The notes: generated by a model not told the origin, from the sequence alone. Shown: positions 11,902 to 23,575, counted from the stretch's first letter. The stretch is 64,000 nt of DNA from Gyromitra esculenta (GCA_038503075.1 JBCAML010000003.1:3100001-3164000), one strand, 5' to 3'. Numbers and translations: made by a program.

Positions 11902-13303
11902 TTACTTTTTAAAAGCACGCATCTCACGCCGCCTATTATAAAGAGTTAATGTCAGTTCAAATCTCAAGATTACCTTCAAAATCACTCTACGAACTACATA
12001 CCACCAGTCCCTGAAAGAAACAGTATGAACTGAAATGCCGATATCCTTCAACGCTTTTGTCGAGAGATGGCAGTCGTACGGCCTTACCACTAAGCTCACG
12101 CAAGAATTGGGTTAGAGGGCTAACTATATCTTTAGAAAGATCGAGGAGGGATCTACCGGCAGAGTTGGGGTCATTCTTGTCATTTGCTACTATATGGTCG
12201 AGGGGGAGTCCAGCGATTTCGGCAAGGATCTGGCAGATCTCGTATCTATTAAATGTTAAATTTAAATAGCCATAGAAGGGTAGATTGGCACGAAGAAGCT
12301 TACTTGGTCATACGATCTTCAGAGCTGAATTGCAGAATATTTGGAAGATTCGCGGGGTCTTCGGTAGTGTATTTATCTGAAAACCTCATGAGTAAGTGAA
12401 TGCTGAACTCAAGATAGCCTCTAGTAGGGGCTTACTGGCGACATCGTTCAGGACCCTCGCCACATCGGCCGTATTTCTAACGTCTCCGAACGGGGGTTAG
12501 ATACTGGCTCTATATCAATGTCTCGCCACAAAACTTACGTCGGATAACGAATACTCCAGTGATCCATCTCGATTGTCTTCTTTCCGACCTTGTTCCATAC
12601 TGCATCTAGCAATATGTTGACTGCACTCTCTTTGTTTTGTTCAACTTCCCCATACAGCACCGGTACCCTAAAAACAACGCTCTGCTTTCCTGCACCTAGA
12701 ACGGCTTGTTCACCGGCGTGTTTGGTCTCGCCGTAAAAGTTGGGTGGGTTGACCGGAGAATTAACCTCGTAGGGAGCAGCGCCGGGTTTGCCGTCGAATA
12801 CATAGTCTGTAGAAATATATATAAGAAGGGTATTTCGATTATTGCATTCAGAAGCGAGTTTGTGTGAGGCCTCTACATTGAGTCGCTTGACGCCTTCAGG
12901 GTCGGCCTCGCATTTATCTGGAAATCGTTCGGCGGCGCAGTGGACGACTACCCGCGGCCTATTTAATCCACAGAATTAGGATGTTTCTTCTCTATGTTTT
13001 TCTAGGGAAAAAACTATGATAGAACCAAAACTAGTAACATACTTGATGTCATCCAACAAAGCGACAATTTCCTCTGCATTCCCCAAATCCACCTTTCTGA
13101 TAGTTGGGGGCTTTGCGCGGGAGAAACCTACAATTTCAATTATCCATTAGCAGCCTTGATGGATCAGAGAAAGGAGCTCAGAACTAGTAGTACGAACCCG
13201 TTCCAACAACGTCCCAGCCGTCCTTCTCGAATGCCTTGACGACCTGGCGGCCAAGTTGGCCAGTGCCACCAGTAATAACGACAGTTTTCTTGACAGAAGC
13301 CAT
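11902..13303 (-). CDS. MAT2B / RmlD-type NAD(P)-dependent reductase
   Basis: Seven exons (13303-13198, 13127-13043, 12958-12539, 12476-12436, 12376-12304, 12245-12157, 12089-11902) encode 333 residues, close to the 334 of human MAT2B. Residues 8-17 form the Rossmann motif VITGGTGQLG. The core holds VVHCAAERFPDKCE, STDYVFDG and YGETKHAGE; the YxxxK pair is characteristic of the extended short-chain dehydrogenase fold. The C-terminus keeps RPYDCHLSTKALKDIGI, the RmlD/MAT2B landmark that selected the last acceptor. Family members are dTDP-4-dehydrorhamnose reductases or the regulatory beta subunit of methionine adenosyltransferase. The eukaryotic context and length favour the latter, but catalytic activity cannot be judged. 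After DWWYVV the last 25 or so residues are basic and may be poorly conserved. Confidence 0.9.
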
Positions 13304-14767
13304 TTTCTTGCAGATTTTTAAATTTTTCCAGATAGTGACACGCAAGATGCAGCTTTATTCAAGGCGGGGTTGAATGACAACGGGCCCACGGATCGGATAA
13401 ACTTTTCCGAAAATGCCCCCGGTCAAGAGTTACTATACACTAAGCGTCATGAAACTTCACTGAGATAAAATACCACACGTCATCCGTTAATATTATTTAT
13501 CATACACGATTTCATTCCTGATCCATTAGCCTCGAAAGTATGTACATTACGCAAATAAGTATTCTCGTCTGAGATAGCTCGATACATCAGTGTTGGTAGC
13601 TCCGGAAGTAGCCTTGCAACCTTACAGGCCGAATAGGGTAAGAAATTCTATCAAACCGGATAGAGTAGTCTCGTCGCCTAAATCGGAGTGCTAGTGGGCT
13701 CACACCAAATTTAGTGGATGGCTTAGTATATGTAGGAATCCCCGCCTTGGATTCTATCAGTTGAGATGTCGAACCTTCGAGCCTAGGCCTAGAGCCCGCA
13801 AGCATGAGCTGCGTGGCACGGTAAGTCAGACAATTCTATACCCTTTGACTCTGGACCAAATGCGGTTAATAATTCCAGGCTTCTTCATCCCCGTGCCTGC
13901 ATATGAAGCAGCATTGGAACACCTGGTAGAATCTATTGATGCAAAGGAGATTTCATGTGTTGGGATCGTTTGCGATAAAGGAAATGATAGGATCAAGCGA
14001 GGGATGGGGTCTGAAAGAACTGGCTCTCTAATTGTTTCCTCGTCGTAGAGAGGATTCTCGAGGGGAGACAAATGTCGCGAAATTCTCGAAGCAATTGTGA
14101 AACTACTACTAGCTATAGCTAAGTATGAGTTAAGGAATACCACTTCTACTCGTGACACATTCCGACAGAAAGTCCTTTCGAAGGCTATGACGCTCAATGG
14201 AGTTGAGTTGTCTAAAGACACAGGACGTTGCTGAGAGCGACCTTCTTGGACTTTTTGATGAGTAATAGCCTTGATGGGTGACGCTTTTAACGTGACATAG
14301 AAGTCGAGACGGATTGTATTCCTGGGATGGGTTGTGCAGCTAAGACAGATGCTGACTGACATGAGTAGCTAGCTCTGGGGGGCCTTTTATGTGAAAAGGC
14401 GATGCTGGAAAGAGGTAAGAGGGATTTATGCGATGTGCCCCTCGAATTGCCAAGGTGCTCGAAGCTAAATATGATACTAACGAGTGATTGCTGTGATCTA
14501 GACCCGTTTTCCTTGATCTGGCAGACTAAGAACCAGAAAGTGGCTCTACGGATCTGGTGTTAGATTCGCCGGAGTACAAGTACATGTAGTAGAGCCAATT
14601 ACCTCACATTTTTCTAAATCTATAGATCATGCGTTTTTCAACCACTCGTCAATTGTAGCAGTTGGTCTCTATCGCCGTGGATTAATTGTATGCTGGCGTA
14701 GTACGTGCATCTAATTATTTACGTGCATGTAGTATGTTATCATTTTTACCAGATATTTGCCTCTTAT
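13304..14767. other. Gene-poor start of the accessory island
   Basis: About 1.46 kb without a recognisable gene. The first 200 bp should hold the promoter of the reductase. A 178-codon minus-strand ORF (14362-13826) has no recognised domain or supporting intron pattern and was not called. A TACATGTA palindrome lies at 14581-14588. Confidence 0.45.
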
Positions 14768-14775
14768 CTTCGCGG

Positions 14776-15155
14776 TAGTGTGGTCCACGAGGCGCCTCGA
14801 GGCGAGCGGATGGGTATGCCTCGAGGTGGCTCGATAAACTTGAGATATATACTAAAAGGGTTTATATTAAAAAATAAAGAAAAGAGCCACTAGCTAGGAT
14901 ATTATAAAGTCACACTGTTTCGCTAGAAACATCCCCCAAACTATAGCTATTTTCTTTTCACCAATCATGCCTAGTAACGGTCCTAGAACATACAGGCTCG
15001 TCTAAACAACAATCAACTTATGATTTAACTTGAATGCTCGAGCGGCTCGAGGCGAGCAGCCACACATGCCTCGAGGCACCTCGTGCTCGTGAGCTCCCAA
15101 CCTCGTACTGGCTCGAGTCGAGGCCTCGAGCGGCCATGCCTCGTGGACCACACTG
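14776..15155. mobile_element. Non-autonomous hAT-type MITE, 380 bp
   Basis: The element is bounded by 18-bp terminal inverted repeats, 14776-14793 and 15138-15155, identical except for the first base (T on the left, C on the right). The right end reads CAGTGTGGTCC, matching the CAGnG-type ends of hAT transposons. It is flanked by a perfect 8-bp target duplication, CTTCGCGG, at 14768-14775 and 15156-15163; 8 bp is the hAT hallmark. Inside both ends are repeated TCGAGG / GCCTCGAGG motifs in both orientations, resembling subterminal transposase-binding arrays. There is no room for a transposase, so it must be mobilised in trans. The intact duplication and repeats suggest recent insertion. Confidence 0.9.
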
Positions 15156-15163
15156 CTTCGCGG

Positions 15164-16471
15164 TTATTGCTTCTTTTGTAGCGATCCCCCAAGCCTCTGC
15201 TTCTGAAGAGCAGCATACACTCTCCTGGTTCGAGATTTTGCTATAACTACACACATACGTACGTACAATATATACAATATGTATCTGCTACAAGTTCTAT
15301 TCCTCCTAAAATTAGGCAACGATATGTATGTTATTCGTGCACACATAATTTTGAACTATCTAACTATAGTTTAAATTCAAATGTTTTAATTGTTTTAAGG
15401 AGACTATTCTATCGTATGTGCTATCGTTTGCTGTATGGCCCATAAGGCTACTTGATACTAGCATACCACTTATAGATATCCTTGTGGCGAACTCAAATTT
15501 GTGTACATATCTCTTCCTTAGCGTACACGGCATACCTTGCAAAGAACTGCTTTTGAAGGTAGACAGCGAGTCAGTAAAATTGAGGGGTTTCTATGTGAGG
15601 GCCCCCGCGTGGGGTTCTTATTGTCTTCCGAGCTCAAAATCTAAATTTGAGTTTCAGTTTGAGTTCAGATACAAACTCAATTCAAATATTAGGATCATAT
15701 TGTTAGCGAGAATTAGTCTTTGAGGACCATTGGCAACAGGGAACATTCTGTTTCTGTTCTTCCAAAGTCACGTGCAATTGCAAGTACGAGTGGTAGGTTG
15801 TTGTGCGGGAATAAGAAATCGCCAAGATCTGAAATTGTTAAGTACATGTGAGTGTCGTTCAGCGAAAATGCATCATAACTATCTTGACAGTTATGGGACA
15901 TTTTCGCTAAACGACAATCATGTACTCTAGTTGATGCATATGTGGCTATCGAAGCAACTCATGTGACTGGAGCCTACTAAGTAGTACTACGGGGGTCGGG
16001 GAAAGTCTGACGACAGGTGGCGGTGCAACTCTTTTCTCGGGGAGCTCAAACTCGTTTGAATTCCATAGCTCTACTAACTAACTTTACCCAATGTTTAATG
16101 CATAGGATTCACCACCTCTTAACATTTTTATTAGGCCTCTTGAAGAGTTGCGAAGTAGGAAGAAAGATTGGCAGCTCTTACTTGCACCACCGCCTGTCAT
16201 CAAACTTACCCCTACACTCGTATTACAGCAGAATACAGATGTAGACATGATAGCAGGAAAGGCTGGCTTGGCACCATCCATACATGTAGCCATAGCCAAT
16301 GAACACAGAAAACCAATCATTTCGTGAGTACCGTAATTTAGCTACTCCATGCAGACTCTGCACAGATTAAACCCCGCATCCTTCTAGGCCTCAGCTAAGC
16401 TTGTTTACGAGAGCTATATGTACCCTTTATTACTAATAGCGCGTTATTTCAAGGCTTAGATAGATTTGAAG
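15164..16471. other. Intergenic upstream of the NLR gene
   Basis: About 1.3 kb with no recognisable gene apart from the foldback repeat at 15841-15926. It carries one TACATGTA (16281-16288). The NLR promoter should lie in the last few hundred bases. Confidence 0.5.
15841..15926. repeat. 86-bp foldback (imperfect inverted repeat)
   Basis: The left arm starting AGTACATGTGAGTGTCGTTC pairs with the reverse complement of the right arm ending AACGACAATCATGTACT, around a short centre near 15883. The arms are about 40 nt long with a handful of mismatches and small gaps. It could be a miniature foldback element or a relic of one. No convincing target duplication was seen. Confidence 0.7.
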
Positions 16472-19400
16472 ATGCCTTCGTTTCTGGGGGTCAGGGAATC
16501 GTTCAGAAATTTCACTAGGCGCAGGTCTAGGTCTCGGTCGAACGTTCGAGCCATCTCAAGGCGTGGTAGTCCAACCCCCCCTACGACGATAGGGATACAA
16601 CCCATAGTCACGGGAAGGTATACTAGAATTTACAACCTCCTAATAAAAAGATAGTTTAACGGATTAATAAAGAGATAGTGCGCTAGCTACCATCGCCTCG
16701 GATCTCACTTCCAAACCCAATATACAAGTCGCTCCTCCATCACCAGTGACACAGTTAGCAACAATAAATACGTATGTTTTGTTTACACTCTTCAGAATAT
16801 CTGCCAATATAACGCGAGATACAGCATCCAGTCACCTATTACTTCCCTGAATCCTGCCTTCCAGTTGGCTTTGGATAAGCACATAGACGGTCTCTCCCCC
16901 AAAGACCAGCAGGCGTTTAGAGACGGCAATACCATTTCCGTTGATGCACTCGTGGATCAAATTCGGGAATTCGACCAAATCCACCCCCAAAGTAGTCGCT
17001 CCCGCCAATGTGCAGAAAAAGTCGAAACATTTTTGAATATCCTAAAAGGATTTCTGGGAATACTGGCGCCCTTTCTTCAAAAACCTTCTGATATATCATC
17101 ACTCGTTATTGGCGGCGTGAATCTCATTATCGATGTTTGTTTAAACCTCTCACAGCTTCTCATGTACAATGCTAACTTTTAACGACTATGGCAGCTTGGA
17201 TTGAGATTTGCGGCCTTTTTTGAGAGACTTGCTGATATGATGCGAAGCTTGGGAGAGCATCTAGGATATCTCTCCAAATATGCTGAAGGTTTCTTAGATT
17301 CCCATGAAGTGCAACAGGTGTGTAAAGTGACCCTTGGTCAAGGCTAGCACTGTAGTTAACGATAGTACATACATGTAGGCTCTATCTATTGCCTATGGTG
17401 ACTTGCTCGAATTTTGCAAGGGGGCGCGTAGTGTATTTATAGACAAAGATGGGAACCAAAGCCGTGTGCGATACTCCCCTTTTATCATAATAAAAACGGT
17501 ATAGTTAATTGTTTTAGGGTGGGCATCTTTTAGAGTATTCCTTAGGATCACATGGGAACCATTTGAGGCAGGGTTTGATGGTATAAGTGCTCGGTTTCGA
17601 GAGCATGTGGAAATCGTCATTCGGACAACCAATATTGTCGAATATAGGAGATTACGCTTGAACGAAGCGTTGAAGGCCCAGGAGGATGGAGGTAAACCGT
17701 CGATTCTTTGAAAAGTAAGGTGGTTTCTAACTGGATTTAGATAAAGAAAGAAGAAATCTGTTGCGGTGGCTATCCAGGCTAGAATTTGAAGATGTCCACG
17801 AAACAATGTCTTTAAAAAGGCATGGGAATACAGGAAACTGGTTAACGGAATCTCCTGAATTCCAAGATTGGCTTAGCAAAGAAAATTCTAGACTCCTGTG
17901 GTGCTATGGAAGCCGTAAGCATTCCACCTACCCAAAAACTACATTGAACCATCAAACTGACATTGTAGTAGCTGGTGTGGGGAAATCGGTTTTAGCGTTA
18001 GTTCTACACCTCCCCCTTTTCTGGCTCTCATATTTATACAACCCAATAGGTCACTCATTGTGGATAAAATATCCGCCCAATATGCCCTGGACGACAAGGT
18101 TGGTCTAGCATTTGTGTACTACGAGTACCAAGCTCGCGAAGACCAGAAGTTGAAAGACATTCTTTCGAACTTGATCAAGCAACTTTCCCGCAAAAAGAAA
18201 TTTCTACCTAACCATCTAAAACAATTCTACAAGCAATACCTCCGACAAGATGAATTTCCAAGCCAAATAAAGCTCCAGTCCCAACTTATGGAAGTCTCAA
18301 AATCTTTTGAACAAGTCTTCATTGTCATAGACGCGCTAGACGAATGTCAAGATCGGGACCAGTTTCTCACGCTCATCACCAACTTGTTTCAGGACTCTTC
18401 TGTCAAGGTCAAGATTTGCGTGACCAGTCGCAGGGAGAAATGCATCGTGGACTCTTTCACCAAGCTAGGCAGCCCAATAATTCAAATTGAGGCAAGGAAG
18501 GTTGATGTCGACATTGCGGATTTTGTGGCATCTGAGATAGATCGCCGAGCTGAGGGTTATGGATACGGTACCATAGATGAAGAAGCCAAGGCAAAGATTA
18601 AGACGGCTTTAACTTCGCAGTCTAACGGGATGTAGGTTAGCCTACAGTATCCGAATAATCTAAAACGAATATCTAACTAATAGCGATTAATAGGTTTCTA
18701 TGGGTTGTATATCAGCTAATTTACATCTTTGATCAACCATCGCCTCAAGACATCGAGGTTGCGCTAGAGTCCCTCCCTTCCGGCCTGGAATCAACCTACG
18801 ACCTGATTTTGGCGAAGATCGACAGACAGGTTCCTATCATGAAGAAGCTAGCGAAGAGAGCTCTGAGATGGGTAATTTGTGCTGCGAGACCTCTAAGCCT
18901 CTCGGAGTTAGCTGAAGCTATTACCATTGAGAAAGGGGTAAAATATACCCGAGAAATACGGAAATACCAAGAGGAAACGATCGTCGAGGCCTGTGCCAAC
19001 CTGCTTACTGTCGAAGATGGCATTGTACGACCAACTCACCATAGCGTTCAGGAGTATCTCACTGCATCCCAGTCTTATACAAACGTGGGGAGTCGCACCC
19101 TTCTGCAAGAGTATCAAGTATTCCCGCCTGACGCCCATATTGAGCTTTCTCAATCTTGTATCCAGTGTATGCTCTTTGCAGATTTCGAACCATGTCGTTT
19201 TAATTCAATACAATTTTACTTTGATTTGAAAGATTGCATGCAACACAGACTCATTACATATGTAGCTTGTCACTGGGATTACCACGTCCGCGGGGTTGAC
19301 GAATGGCCTGACTGGCTTCAGGAGAGCTTCGACAAACTCCTTTCCACTAAGTCCAATTTAGTACTGACGTACTGTCTCCGGATTTGTTGTCTTCGCGAAT

Positions 19401-20302
19401 TTCGCGCGAATCTAAAAGAAACTTACGCTAAGACGAGTGCTTTGTCTGTTTGCTTATCTGTTGGACTCTTCGACGTATTCCAGAAGTTCCACCAGCTGGA
19501 TGCCTCAATCCATGATAGCCGAGAAAATATCACAGCATTGCATTTTGCTGCTGAAGGCGGAGAGATATCTTCCATACAGAAGCTCCTAGACTTGGGATAT
19601 TCTGTACACACACTGGACGACGATAAACGACAGCCATTATATTGTGCTTGTGAAAATAATCATAACGCAGCAGTAGGACTACTGTTGGAGAATGGGGCTG
19701 ATATCAATGCCCAGGGTGGAGAGTACGGCAATGCCTTGCAAGCCGCCGCCTATGGCGGGCACGAGACGATTGTGGAGACTCTCCTGGAGAAAGGAGCCGA
19801 CGTCAACGCTCAAGGTGGAGAGCACGGCAATGCCTTGCAAGCCGCCGCCTATGGTGGGCACGAGACGATTGTGGGGACTCTCCTGGATAAAGCAGCCGAT
19901 GTCAACGCTCAAGGTGGAAAGTACGGCAATGCCTTGCAAACCGCTACCTATCGCGGGTACGAGACGATTGTGGAGACTCTCCTGGATAAAGGAGCCGATG
20001 TCAATGCTCGGGGTGGAGAGTACGGCAATGCCTTGCAAGCCGCTGCCTATCGCGGGCACACGACGATTGTGGGAACTCTCCTGGAGAAAGGAGCCGACGT
20101 CAATGCTCGGGGTGGAAAGTACGGCAATGCCTTGCAAGCCGCTGCCTATTGGGGCCGCGAGACGATTGTGGAGACTCTCCTGGAGAAAGGAGCCGACGTC
20201 AATGCTCGGGGTGGAGAGTATGGTAGTGCTTTGCAAGCAGCCGCTTTGAAGGATCACAAGACTATTGTGGAGACTCTTGAAGAAAGGTGCTCATCGGATT
20301 GA
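16472..20302 (+). CDS. NACHT-ankyrin NOD-like receptor (fungal NLR)
   Basis: Ten exons give about 1,101 residues: 16472-16617, 16687-16771, 16832-17134, 17195-17317, 17379-17463, 17518-17691, 17741-17914, 17972-17996, 18050-18631 and 18694-20302. All phases agree. Order of parts: a basic start (FLGVRESFRNFTRRRSRSRS); a DUF7708-like N-terminal domain beginning ALDKHIDGLSPKDQQAF (about 85-280); a NACHT NTPase with Walker A GSPGVGKSVLASLIVD (about 361-376) and Walker B VFIVIDALDEC (about 460-470); a winged-helix region (AARPLSLSELAEAI); and ankyrin repeats from about 845 to the end. Fungal NLRs of this build are known or suspected to act in non-self recognition and regulated cell death; the trigger here is unknown. 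Walker A lies on a 25-nt exon. The third exon start (16832) is the least certain border, since the 60-nt intron before it is an open multiple of three. Confidence 0.9.
19730..20280 (+). repeat. Near-identical 99-bp ankyrin-coding tandem repeats
   Basis: Units start at 19730, 19829, 19928, 20027, 20126 and 20225, exactly 99 bp (33 codons) apart. Each encodes the pattern NALQAAAYGGHETIV followed by TLLEKGADVNAQGG, with only a few substitutions per unit. The two ankyrin repeats before the array are divergent. Such homogeneity points to recent duplication or concerted evolution, as known for repeat domains of fungal NLRs. The sixth unit is cut short by a 2-nt deletion. Confidence 0.95.
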
Positions 20303-20357
20303 ATTATTTAGCAGTACCTTGCATGCCGCAAAGGATGCAGGGACTAAAAGATTGTGA
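20286..20357 (+). pseudogene. Out-of-frame relic of a further ankyrin repeat
   Basis: In the frame that would continue after restoring two missing bases near 20277, codons 20286-20357 read GAH..., then STLHAAKDAGTKRL and a stop. STLHAA matches the SALQAA start of the next ankyrin unit. The array therefore once extended further and the present stop at 20300-20302 is secondary. Confidence 0.65.
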
Positions 20358-22611
20358 GTGAGAAGCGAACTATCAAAGAAAATCCTTAAGTTATGAACGA
20401 GGCCTTTTGTTTAACGCTACGTATACCTAGGGTCAGAATTGGTGATGTTAGGTTTTCTAAAGAAATCTGTTTCAATTAGGTATTCAACCAAACAAAGGCA
20501 TGAGCGGGAGATCTGAGGGAAAGAGTGGTTTTATGTAGGAATTTCTTTTTTCGTAAATTTATAATATTTGTAGTAAATCGTTCTAATTCCTTGGGTAATA
20601 ATTCACTGTTTCGTGCCCAGTCTTTGATCTTTATTGCCAAGGTCCGTACCTCACATGTCTTTGTTTTGAAGAAGTTGTACTATCTATGAAAAATAGACTA
20701 GGCACGAGGCAGGGTAATACAGTACAGTATTTCTTAAGTTTGAGCGTCTTATTTCTACGTCTTTTAATCTTTAATATCGTTTAATCACGTCCATATAATT
20801 AGATAGCCACTGCATGCATGCATACTTCCACTAAAAGTTCCTAGGAAATACCAATCTGGCGCTGTGGAGAACGAGTTGGCTCCAGAGTGAGTAAGTTCGT
20901 ATGATAGAGTATCTAGAAACCGAAGCTTCTCACCCCCAAAGCGGGGGGGACGTTGTGATCAGTGAACAAAATTACCAGATAGATCTGGGGTAGTACGCAG
21001 TAGGCGCGTGCACATATAATCATGTACTCGGGTATGGAGGCAAAGATCGGAACGGTTTGAATCCTGGTCAGTGATTTTCATATACTGAAGATTGCAAAAA
21101 ATCAGAGTATAAACGGCTATCAGGAAGTTTATATACCTGTAGCGCCAATGCAACAAAGGTGGTAGGTTTTCAAAAGTATTTGGAGGAGACGGTGATCCTT
21201 GTTCATGACTTCTGAACATCTGTTTCATTTTCTAAGTAGTCACAAATCTTGATCCTAATTCACACAGCTGTGCTCGGGGGTGCCGCTTAATAATGCAACA
21301 CTGGTACCTAACTATCACGCATCATTAAATGTGTTAACAACCAAAGCCAATCACGAGTCCAAATAAACCCCTAGTTTAGAAAATACAATTACAGAGGGGT
21401 AAAAACCAAATTACCCCATCCTAGCTGATATTATGCCACAGAAATTTAAAATTCTATCTGCTCCCACGGTTGTATATGTTGTATTACTAAGTGGCATCCC
21501 CAGCTTAGGTATAGCTGCGTCCAGCAATATCCCACGGTTTTTGAAGTACCATAATTGAATGTATAATGCAATGAAGTGGCGCCAGATCTTCTTAATATTT
21601 TTTTTAGATTCTGTCTATCTATCTTTATTATTTAAATAAATCGCATCCGATTTAAATTATCTCATATTTTACTCTCTATCAAATAAAAAATATTTTGGTT
21701 GGGTTCTGCCTATCCACCCCGGGTCCGTTACGTCGTGATACTTCGAAAACCGCAAGGTCTTGTTGGACGCAACTGTACGACGTCTCTAGATCTCCTATGT
21801 TTTACATTTCCGCATAAGGCCTAGAGCTAAAACTTAAGAAATACCTAGCTTTTTGCTAGGAAGGATATTTGAATAGGAGACTAGGCGTTGATAGTATATA
21901 TATCCCTTGGCCCGTTTACGAAACGGTCATTTTTGCAGCCTTTAACGGTCGGAGAAATTTATATTTAGCTGTTTTTTCATAGAGTTAGAGATGGTAGCTT
22001 TTATACGGCGTCCTACCTGGCGCAAAACCGCAAACACCACCACTTATGGAAAATGGAAAATGAAATGAGAAGGAGAAATGAAACTAGTAGATAAGGCTCA
22101 ACAAGCAATGCTTAACTTCTACTACCAATACCTCTGGTCTTTCCATACCTATCGCTTTACACATGACTACATGTACTTATCGCTTCCTTCCACAACACTC
22201 CGCCAGACCAACAACACTAAAACGGCTTTTGACAAGATGATCGAGTATGGGGCTCACTGTTTTCTTTTCTGTAGGGATCAGGGCGATGTTCTTCTTCTCC
22301 ATAAGGACAAGCCTCGGATCTCGCTTTCCCTAGAGCTCTCGTCACAAAGGCTTTTGATCTCCCTTACTTGGTTCCTGAGTAGCGAAAACATCATTTATTT
22401 GCCCTCTCTCTGTATCTAATCCGCAGTCTCTATGTACAGCCTTCAATAGCTACAGGAACTCCATTCGCATTATTTATGTACAGACTCCTTCTTCTATGCA
22501 GCGACTTCAAGTTCCAAGTGACAGCCAGCACACGAGCTTCGTTACTAACAGGGAAGTTTGGGAGGTAGCTAGTTATAGGCTCGCTTCTGACAAGTATAGA
22601 GTCGAAAGCTC
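20358..22611. other. Gene-poor AT-rich region downstream of the NLR
   Basis: About 2.25 kb with no recognisable protein or RNA gene. A 113-codon plus ORF (22078-22419) has no known motif and no codon-level support. A GCATGCATGCAT run lies near 20814-20822 and a TACATGTA at 22168-22175. Decayed mobile DNA is possible but no termini were found. Confidence 0.4.
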
Positions 22612-22748
22612 GCTCACTGCAGGCAGTAGGGGGATCAATAGCTAGCTCCTAGCACTGGCAAGCAGTCTGGGGGGTCAATAGCCCAACTCCTAGCAGGCAG
22701 TAGGAGGTTGAAAACTCTCTCCTAGCAGGCAGTGAGGGGGTGCGAAAG
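22612..22748. repeat. Degenerate minisatellite, four copies
   Basis: Four adjacent copies of about 30-40 bp share the core CTCCTAGCAGGCAGTAGGGGG followed by TCAATAG or TGAAAA-like ends (approximately 22612-22641, 22642-22681, 22682-22714, 22715-22748). Unit length and sequence vary, so the array is old or was built by imperfect slippage. Confidence 0.75.
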
Positions 22749-23575
22749 CTTGTAGGAAACCAAGAGAGTTCGGCGTTTTGGCGAGCATGGAAGCAAGTAA
22801 TTAAAGAGAACCTACAAACAACGCGTGTTAGCAACATTCAAGCAAAGACTTCTAGAAAATTCTACCACGCACAACTATTCTACCGGGCGCATATCCTCTC
22901 ACGAGGTGTAACTATATCCTTTCTTTACAGGTTTGCAACTGTATTTTTTGTGCCAAGTGGGCGAATCAAATCATGAATTATCACTCGGAGACGTTACTTG
23001 CAATTCGCTGAGTCCTAGCCTTCTTCCATCCTCTCCAAGGCTTCTCTGATAACTAAACCTAACATGTTACTCATATGGTTCATTTTATTAGTTGAGGTTT
23101 TTCGTTTCCCGTACCCCATTTTCCATAAGTGATGATTACGGTTTTGCGCCAGGTAGGCAGCCGTATACATATTTCTCTATTCTCTGGATCGAAGCCGGAT
23201 TAGGATACGATTCTAGGGAAAAGATCTCCTTTCAGGGTTTTGGTTGTGGTCGGAGGTTTTATTGGTTAAACATGGGATCATATTGATAGCTGCTAGTTCT
23301 CGTGCTGGAAGCGCTGGAAATGGATGTCTGGAGGTGGAAGCCAGGGCGTGAGCTTTTTTTATATAAATAGCCTAGATTTGACGTTATTATGACTATCTGC
23401 TCAAAAGTTTAATAAGCAAGTAGGTATTCATAGATACTAAGTATTTCCCCTTTCCCGCTGCTTTTGCATCCCAAGGCTTGAGCACATGTAGTTATCTTAC
23501 AAAGAAAGCGATCAAAACAAAATCAAAACAAAAAGCAGTATAGATACAGAAAACTTTTTTAAACGAAAACCCTAT
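22749..23575. other. Intergenic, no gene seen
   Basis: About 0.8 kb of AT-rich DNA between the minisatellite and the 3' end of UTP17. No gene or clear repeat was recognised. Confidence 0.45.

Noticed and set aside
13826..14362. 178-codon minus-strand ORF
   Set aside because: No known motif, no intron support and located in a repeat-bearing gene-poor region; could be chance.
16772..16795. 24-nt intron in the NLR 5' region (GTATGT...TTCAG)
   Set aside because: Far too short; a 60-nt intron ending at 16831 in the same phase, or plain read-through, is more likely.
19679..20257. Long minus-strand ORF (192 codons) across the ankyrin repeats, and a second plus-strand frame of 185 codons
   Set aside because: Both arise because the 99-bp unit is a multiple of three, so any stop-free frame repeats; the NLR frame carries the conserved ankyrin pattern.
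22078..22419. 113-codon plus-strand ORF
   Set aside because: No recognisable domain or conserved start context; composition is like the surrounding AT-rich DNA.
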